Source of the DNA: HTCC5015 sp051747425
GTDB lineage: Bacteria; Pseudomonadota; Gammaproteobacteria; HTCC5015
NCBI GenBank assembly: GCA_051747425.1
Contig: JBNJGD010000029.1
Location: forward strand, 1 to 16,978
Length of the DNA: 16,978 bases
Direction of reading: 5' to 3'
Shown here: positions 13,589 to 16,978 of the stretch, piece by piece
Position numbering within the stretch: position 1 is the stretch's first letter
Layout of the letters: each line of letters begins with the position of its first letter
Made by a program: the position numbers and the translations under genes
The notes under the pieces: generated by a model
What the model saw: the letters and a program-made list of their open reading frames with translations, nothing else
The model's database searches: none
What the model was told of the DNA's origin: nothing

Positions 13589-15355
13589 GTGGCCTGGGAG
13601 GCAGCGCTCACACTGACCACCCTGGCCGGCGTCATCGGGCTGCTGGCCCTTACCCGCCTGTCCCCGGATCTGGTTCTGATGACTGCCGTCATCGTATTAA
13701 TGGTCAGCGGCGTACTAGCCCCGGTCTCGGCCCTCGCGGGCTTTGCCAACCCCGGTGTCATCACCATTGCCGCGCTCTACATCGTCGCCGCCGGGCTCAA
13801 GGACACCGGCGCCGTCAACTGGCTGGCCCGGGCCCTGCTGGGCCAGCCGCGCGGCCCCCGGCGCGCCAATTTTCGCCTGGTCGTCCCTACCGGCATCATG
13901 AGCGCCTTTATGAACAACACCGCCGTAGTCGCCATGTTCATCCCGGCGGTCAAGGAGTGGGCCCGCTGGCTTAACATCGCCCCCTCCAAACTCCTGATCC
14001 CCCTGAGCTACGCCGCCATTCTCGGCGGCACCTGCACCCTGATTGGCACCAGCACCAACCTGGTCGTCGACGGCCTGCTGCAAACCGAGCTGGGTCTGCA
14101 GCTTTCATTGTTTGAGATCGCCTGGGTGGGGGTGCCGCTGTTGATCGTCGGTACGATCTACCTGGTGCTCGTCGGCCCCTGGCTGTTGCCCGACCACGGC
14201 GGCGTCAACCGGGAACTGGAAGAGGTTCGCGAGTACGGCGTGGAAGTCGAGGTGGAAGAAAACGGCCCGCTGGTGGGCAAAAACATCATCGAGGCTGGCC
14301 TGCGCCACCTGAATTACGGCTACCTGGCCGAGATCGAGCGCCAGGAGCGCCTGCTGGCGGCGGTAGAGCCCCACGAGGTGCTGCAGGCCGGCGACATGCT
14401 GTATTTCGTGGGCGCGCCCGAGTGCGCCGCCGAACTGCGCCGCATTCAGGGCCTGCGACTGGCCGAGGGCCACGCCCACACCCTGGAGATCGAGAACCAC
14501 CAGCGCTGCTTGGTGGAAGTGGTGCTCGGCAGTGAATTTGCCGCCCTGGGCGAGACCGTGCGCGACTCCCAGTTCCGCTCGCGCTTTGGCGCCGTGATCC
14601 TGTCCGTCTCGCGCAACGGCCAGCGGGTGGCGGGCAAGCTGGGCGACATCGAGTTTGCCCTGGGCGATACCCTGCTGCTGGAAGCCAGCGACCAGTTTGT
14701 CGACCAGTACCGCTTCCGGCGGGACTTCCTGCTGGTCAGCGCCTTAAACGACTCCACTCCACCGGATTACTCCCGGGCGCCCCGCGCACTCGCCGTGCTG
14801 GCGGCCATGGTGGCGGCCAACGCCTTCGGTCTTCTCAGCATTGTCGAGGCCGCCCTGGTGGCCGCCGGGGCCATGATTGCCACCGGCTGCGTCACCGCCG
14901 GCCGAGCCCGCCGCAGTTTCGATTTGCCCGTGCTGGTGGTGATTGCCGCCTCCTTCGCCCTGGGGCGGGCCATGAGCGAGACCGGAGTGGCCGAGTTCCT
15001 CGCCGGCCAGCTGCTGGGCACCCTGGGGCAAAACCCGGTGGCCGTACTGGCCGGGATCTATCTCACCACCGTGGTCTTCACCGAGATGATGACCAACAAC
15101 GCCGCCGCCGTGCTGATGTTCTCCATTGCCATGGCCACCGCCCAACAGCTGGGCGTGGCCATCGAGCCCTTCGCCATCGCCGTGATGGTGGCCGCCTCGG
15201 CCAGCTTTATCACGCCCCTGGGCTACCAGACCAACCTCATGGTCTACGGCCCCGGCCGCTACCGCTTCCTGGACTTCGCCAAAATCGGCCTGCCCCTGAG
15301 CGCCCTGATCGCCGCCACCGCCATCACCCTCATCCCCCAAATCTGGGCCTTCTAA
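13589..15355 (+). CDS. SLC13-family transporter with two RCK-C-like domains (likely sulfate uptake)
   Basis: This inner-membrane protein of 588 residues has two hydrophobic halves flanking a soluble middle. The first half (about 5-200) carries MNNTAVVAMFIP (108-119) and GTCTLIGTSTN (147-157). The second (about 398-585) carries MTNNAAAVLMF (501-511) and PLGYQTN (543-549). These are the paired transport motifs of the divalent anion:sodium symporter family. Residues about 210-290 and 300-375 look like two TrkA-C/RCK-C regulatory domains, ending in the GDxL patterns typical of them (AGDMLYFVG, LGDTLLLEA). Placement 4 bases after cysC makes sulfate the best substrate guess, though family members also carry dicarboxylates. 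The start is a GTG at 13589 with only a weak ribosome-binding site, suggesting coupling to cysC. Confidence 0.88.
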   Translation: MAWEAALTLTTLAGVIGLLALTRLSPDLVLMTAVIVLMVSGVLAPVSALAGFANPGVITIAALYIVAAGLKDTGAVNWLARALLGQPRGPRRANFRLVVPTGIMSAFMNNTAVVAMFIPAVKEWARWLNIAPSKLLIPLSYAAILGGTCTLIGTSTNLVVDGLLQTELGLQLSLFEIAWVGVPLLIVGTIYLVLVGPWLLPDHGGVNRELEEVREYGVEVEVEENGPLVGKNIIEAGLRHLNYGYLAEIERQERLLAAVEPHEVLQAGDMLYFVGAPECAAELRRIQGLRLAEGHAHTLEIENHQRCLVEVVLGSEFAALGETVRDSQFRSRFGAVILSVSRNGQRVAGKLGDIEFALGDTLLLEASDQFVDQYRFRRDFLLVSALNDSTPPDYSRAPRALAVLAAMVAANAFGLLSIVEAALVAAGAMIATGCVTAGRARRSFDLPVLVVIAASFALGRAMSETGVAEFLAGQLLGTLGQNPVAVLAGIYLTTVVFTEMMTNNAAAVLMFSIAMATAQQLGVAIEPFAIAVMVAASASFITPLGYQTNLMVYGPGRYRFLDFAKIGLPLSALIAATAITLIPQIWAF

Positions 15356-15363
15356 AGAGCCCG

Positions 15364-15437
15364 TCATTGCGAGGAGGGTAGCGACGCGGCGATCTGTGAA
15401 ACGATTCCTGCAGATTGCTTCGCTCCGCTCGCAATGA
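15364..15437. repeat. interspersed palindromic repeat, copy C
   Basis: It begins TCATTGCGAGGAGG and ends CTCGCAATGA, the same near-inverted ends as copies A, B and E. Its centre (GTGAAACGATTCCTGC) is shared with copy E only, so C and E form one subfamily and A and B another. Confidence 0.8.
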
Positions 15438-15480
15438 CACAGGACGACGCTCGCAACGACAAAGGACGACCCGAGCGTAG

Positions 15481-15512
15481 GGCGGATGTGGCGAAGCCAT
15501 CTTCCGCCTTTT
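15481..15512 (+). terminator. hairpin plus short T-run after the SLC13 transporter gene
   Basis: GGCGGA (15481-15486) pairs with TCCGCC (15503-15508), and TGGC (15489-15492) pairs with GCCA (15496-15499) around a GAA loop. The stem is followed by TTTT. It lies 126 bases after the transporter stop and could end that transcript. The same structure recurs within the right repeat at 16820-16851, so it belongs to the mobile repeat rather than to the gene. Confidence 0.45.
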
Positions 15513-15523
15513 ATTCGGTTTTC

Positions 15524-15548
15524 GGCGGATGCGCTACGCGCTTCCGCC
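15524..15548. repeat. GC-rich hairpin within the left composite repeat
   Basis: GGCGGA and GCGC pair with a mirrored GCGC and TCCGCC around a TAC loop, with a single T-T mismatch. It is part of the 185-base composite block and recurs in the right copy. No T-run follows in either direction, so it is not a classical terminator. Confidence 0.55.
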
Positions 15549-15560
15549 TTACCATCTAGG

Positions 15561-15584
15561 ATTGGCCCGGGGTCGGGCCTCCTA
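15561..15584 (-). repeat. REP-like palindrome, copy 2
   Basis: On the minus strand it reads TAGGAG, then the same GGCCCG/CGGGCC stem and ACCC loop as copy 1, but its tail diverges (CAAT instead of CGAC). Its TAG head is the stop codon of the HEPN gene. Together with copy 3 at 16617 it brackets the MNT/HEPN module in inverted orientation, heads inward. Confidence 0.7.
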
Positions 15585-15995
15585 CAGTTTTTCCAGAAGT
15601 AAGTTTTCCAGCTCTTTCGCTAGTTCAAGGCAGGCATCGCACTGGCCTTCGGTCACCAGGTCACCGGAGTAATCCACAATATTCCTTTGCTTGCGCAGCG
15701 CGTCTATCTCAATCATCCGCTCGCGACCCAGTCCCAGTGTTTTGACCAGGGATTGCACCATGGTCTGGTGGTGCCCGGGCTGGCTCGTCAGCGTCCGGTA
15801 GCCATTGGCCTGCAATGCGGCGTTGGCCAATTGCATGATTGCCTTATACGCAATATCAAATCGGTTTTCGTTGCTGATGGCGGAATTGGCGGCGTCCTGA
15901 ATATTGCGTCTGGCCGCCGCCTTCAGCTTTTCAATGGCAGTCCAGTCGGTTTCGATGGACTCAAGGGTTCTTCCCACAAGATTTTGTAAAGTCAT
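15582..15995 (-). CDS. HEPN-domain protein (HepT-like toxin candidate)
   Basis: This small, mainly helical protein of 137 residues is encoded directly after an HTH-nucleotidyltransferase, the arrangement of MNT/HEPN toxin-antitoxin pairs. The family's C-terminal motif region is present as LRKQRNIVDYSGD (100-112). Arg104-Asn105 and Tyr109 are kept, but the histidine of the canonical Rx4-6H RNase motif is replaced, with Asp108 in its approximate place. In the studied HepT/MntA system the partner adenylylates a tyrosine of this motif, so Tyr109 is the candidate target here. The ATG overlaps the upstream gene by 35 bases, implying coupled translation. The TAG stop is part of a REP-like element. 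It may instead be a substrate-binding partner without toxicity. Confidence 0.75.
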   Translation of the reverse strand: MTLQNLVGRTLESIETDWTAIEKLKAAARRNIQDAANSAISNENRFDIAYKAIMQLANAALQANGYRTLTSQPGHHQTMVQSLVKTLGLGRERMIEIDALRKQRNIVDYSGDLVTEGQCDACLELAKELENLLLEKL

Positions 15996-16566
15996 CTCTC
16001 TTCCCTAAGAGGTTAATCGCGGGCTGTTCCATTATTTCCCGCATAAAAACAGAAGGTTCGCTAATAGCTTGCGCCCATTCTTCTGGTTTGAAAAGTTTGG
16101 GGTTGATGTCTCGTCCCAATGTTTTTTCGCAGGGGTGCAGGGCTGCCACCAGCTGGCGGTAAGACAAATCGCCCACCACTGCCACATCCACATCACTGTT
16201 TGGGCGGGCCTTTCCACTGGCCATGGAGCCGTACACAAACGCCACTTCTATCTGCTCTGACAGGGGCAACAAGGCATCTACCAGAATATCCGCCAGCCCC
16301 GCTGTTTTGCGCAAAATGCTGGCCAGCTCCTGGTAGATAAGGCCTGCCTGGTTGGCGGCATAAAGTCGCTGATTGCCCTGGCTGTGCACCTTGAGAATAC
16401 CTGCATCCGCCAACAGTTTTAGCTCCCGGTGCATGGTCCCCGGAGCGGTCCCTGTTAAACGGGCGATTTCCCTCACATGGAAAGCCGACTCCGGGTGCAG
16501 CATCAGCAGCGCCAACGCTTTGCGTCGGTACGATTTAAACAAAACATGGGCAATATCTGTTTCCAT
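15961..16566 (-). CDS. HTH-fused MNT-type nucleotidyltransferase (antitoxin candidate)
   Basis: The 201-residue protein has a winged-helix DNA-binding part (about 10-75; FHVREIARLTG, GTMHRELKLLADAGIL, and a wing near NQRLYAA). A minimal nucleotidyltransferase domain follows, with GSMASGK (113-119) and NSDVDVAVVG (123-132) supplying the GS motif and the metal-binding Asp125/Asp127. Known MNT antitoxins adenylylate their HEPN partner; the fused HTH suggests self-repression of the operon. I chose the ATG at 16566. The frame stays open to 16839, but those 91 extra residues are translated repeats, and a strong promoter with a palindrome sits right before 16566. There is no clear ribosome-binding site, which fits a leaderless transcript. 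It overlaps the HEPN gene by 35 bases. Confidence 0.82.
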   Translation of the reverse strand: METDIAHVLFKSYRRKALALLMLHPESAFHVREIARLTGTAPGTMHRELKLLADAGILKVHSQGNQRLYAANQAGLIYQELASILRKTAGLADILVDALLPLSEQIEVAFVYGSMASGKARPNSDVDVAVVGDLSYRQLVAALHPCEKTLGRDINPKLFKPEEWAQAISEPSVFMREIMEQPAINLLGKRDDFTKSCGKNP

Positions 16567-16570
16567 ATAA

Positions 16571-16584
16571 GCTACGATTGTAGC
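16571..16584. promoter_or_regulatory. candidate operator palindrome over the MNT -10
   Basis: The arms GCTAC and GTAGC are perfect inverted repeats separated by four bases. The palindrome covers the -10 of the MNT/HEPN promoter, where binding by the N-terminal winged helix of the first gene product would block transcription. Protein assignment is inference. Confidence 0.4.
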
Positions 16585-16605
16585 CAAATAAAAAACACAT
16601 GTCAC
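16577..16605 (-). promoter_or_regulatory. sigma-70 promoter of the MNT/HEPN operon
   Basis: On the minus strand GTGACA (16600-16605) and TACAAT (16577-16582) are separated by exactly 17 bases, each matching consensus at five of six positions. The predicted start falls only about 3-5 bases before the ATG at 16566, so the message would be nearly leaderless. Confidence 0.65.
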
Positions 16606-16616
16606 CGCAAGGATGG

Positions 16617-16640
16617 TAGGAGCGGCGACCCCGCCGCGAC
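16617..16640 (+). repeat. REP-like palindrome, copy 3
   Basis: It begins TAGGAG and ends CGAC like copy 1, with the same ACCC loop. The stem differs completely in sequence yet still pairs perfectly (GCGGCG with CGCCGC). It lies upstream of the MNT promoter and is inverted relative to copy 2. Confidence 0.7.
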
Positions 16641-16646
16641 CCACCG

Positions 16647-16697
16647 TCATTGCGAGGAGCGCAGCGACGCGGCAATCTACCAACCGGTTCCCACAGA
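16647..16697. repeat. interspersed palindromic repeat, copy D (left part only)
   Basis: It has the TCATTGCGAGGAGCGCAGCG left arm and the CCGGTTCCC centre of copies A and B. It then stops where the right arm should begin; copy E starts within a few bases. Either E inserted at this point or a deletion removed the right arm. Confidence 0.7.
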
Positions 16698-16702
16698 CCC
16701 TG

Positions 16703-16776
16703 TCATCGCGAGGAGCGCAGCGACGCGGCGATCTGTGAAACGATTCCTGCAGATTGCTTCGCTTCGCTCGCAATGA
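16703..16776. repeat. interspersed palindromic repeat, copy E
   Basis: It begins TCATCGCGAGGAGCGCAGCG, has the GTGAAACGATTCCTGC centre of copy C, and ends CTCGCAATGA. It immediately follows the truncated copy D. Confidence 0.8.
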
Positions 16777-16819
16777 CACAGGACGACGCTCGCAACGACA
16801 AAGGCCGCCCCGAGCGTAG

Positions 16820-16851
16820 GGCGGATGTGGCGAAGCCATCTTCCGCCTTTT
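16820..16851 (+). terminator. hairpin plus T-run within the right composite repeat
   Basis: It has the same stem (GGCGGA with TCCGCC and TGGC with GCCA) followed by TTTT as at 15481-15512. No plus-strand gene lies directly upstream here, so any terminator role would protect what follows from read-through. Most likely it is simply part of the repeat. Confidence 0.3.
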
Positions 16852-16978
16852 CTCCGGTTTTCGGCGGATGCGCTACGCGCTTCCGCCCTTGTATCTGTCC
16901 GCATTTATTGGCTAGCTACCAGTGAATGCAGAGCCGGGCAAACTGTTTCCGCCCTTAGAGCATTGTGACTCTGCGATG

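Larger units (their letters stand above)
15364..15548 (+). repeat. 185-base composite direct repeat, left copy
   Basis: This block holds the palindromic repeat (15364-15437) followed by two smaller hairpins (15481-15508 and 15524-15548). It matches 16703-16887 over its full 185 bases with no insertions or deletions and about eight mismatches by my count. The two copies lie in the same orientation on either side of the HEPN/MNT gene pair. Confidence 0.9.
16703..16887 (+). repeat. 185-base composite direct repeat, right copy
   Basis: It matches 15364-15548 end to end without gaps and with about eight mismatches by my count. It contains palindromic copy E (16703-16776), the hairpin plus TTTT (16820-16851) and the second GC-rich hairpin. 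The matching copy lies beyond the 3' end of the MNT/HEPN pair. Confidence 0.9.

Noticed and set aside
12955..15367. Long minus-strand open frames opposite cysC and the transporter (12955-13767, 13715-14083, 14105-14500, 14744-15367)
   Set aside because: They arise from the high GC and codon bias of the real genes. Their translations are low-complexity Gly/His/Gln-rich and lack domains.
16567..16839. N-terminal extension of the MNT nucleotidyltransferase
   Set aside because: These 91 codons run through repeats D/E and the promoter. The HTH domain begins right after the ATG at 16566.
12719..16887. CRISPR array
   Set aside because: The repeats are few, long, palindromic and irregularly spaced, with no unique spacers of uniform size and no cas genes.

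Overview
The window reads as chromosome from a Gram-negative bacterium, most likely a marine gammaproteobacterium. The NeuB closely resembles the E. coli type, the MraY/WecA-type transferase plus SDR pair is of the WbpL/WbpV kind known from Pseudomonas, and the TAGGAG-headed palindromes resemble Pseudomonas-style REP elements. Genus cannot be fixed from sequence alone. No rRNA, tRNA, transposase, integrase or CRISPR array was seen.

Region 1 (130-6069, minus strand) is one tightly packed operon. It runs, in transcription order: MraY/WecA-family glycan-initiating transferase, membrane-anchored CDP-glycerol glycerophosphotransferase-like protein, LicD/fukutin-like phosphotransferase, an unrecognised AT-rich membrane protein, glycerol-3-phosphate cytidylyltransferase (TagD), and a WbpV-like SDR sugar-nucleotide enzyme. 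The last five genes overlap or are separated by no more than a few bases; only a 12-base gap separates the first two.

Region 2 (6355-11735, plus strand) diverges from it across a 285-base promoter region. It holds neuA, neuB and neuC, each overlapping the next by 4 bases. They are followed by an 826-residue fusion whose N-terminal half carries the EDG and HP motifs of bacterial sialyltransferases and whose C-terminal half is a TagF-like CDP-glycerol glycerophosphotransferase. Together the two operons can make CMP-sialic acid and CDP-glycerol and supply an enzyme that could join both. My main hypothesis is a surface polymer (capsule, O-antigen or teichoic-acid-like) containing sialic acid and glycerol phosphate. 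No flippase, Wzy polymerase or ABC exporter is visible here, so export and final structure are open.

Region 3 (11753-15355, plus strand) is markedly more GC-rich and looks like core chromosome: a DHH/DHHA1 phosphoesterase, then cysC (APS kinase) and an SLC13-type transporter with two RCK-C-like domains, 4 bases apart, which suggests sulfate uptake coupled to activation.

Region 4 (15356-16978) is repeat-rich. It carries a two-gene MNT/HEPN toxin-antitoxin-like module on the minus strand (HTH-nucleotidyltransferase, then HEPN). The module lies between two nearly identical 185-base direct repeats and a pair of inverted REP elements. Bases 1-108 contain only an inverted repeat. Bases 16888-16978 show nothing I can assign. 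The 12710-12981 gap holds two tandem copies of the same interspersed palindrome and a candidate cysC promoter.
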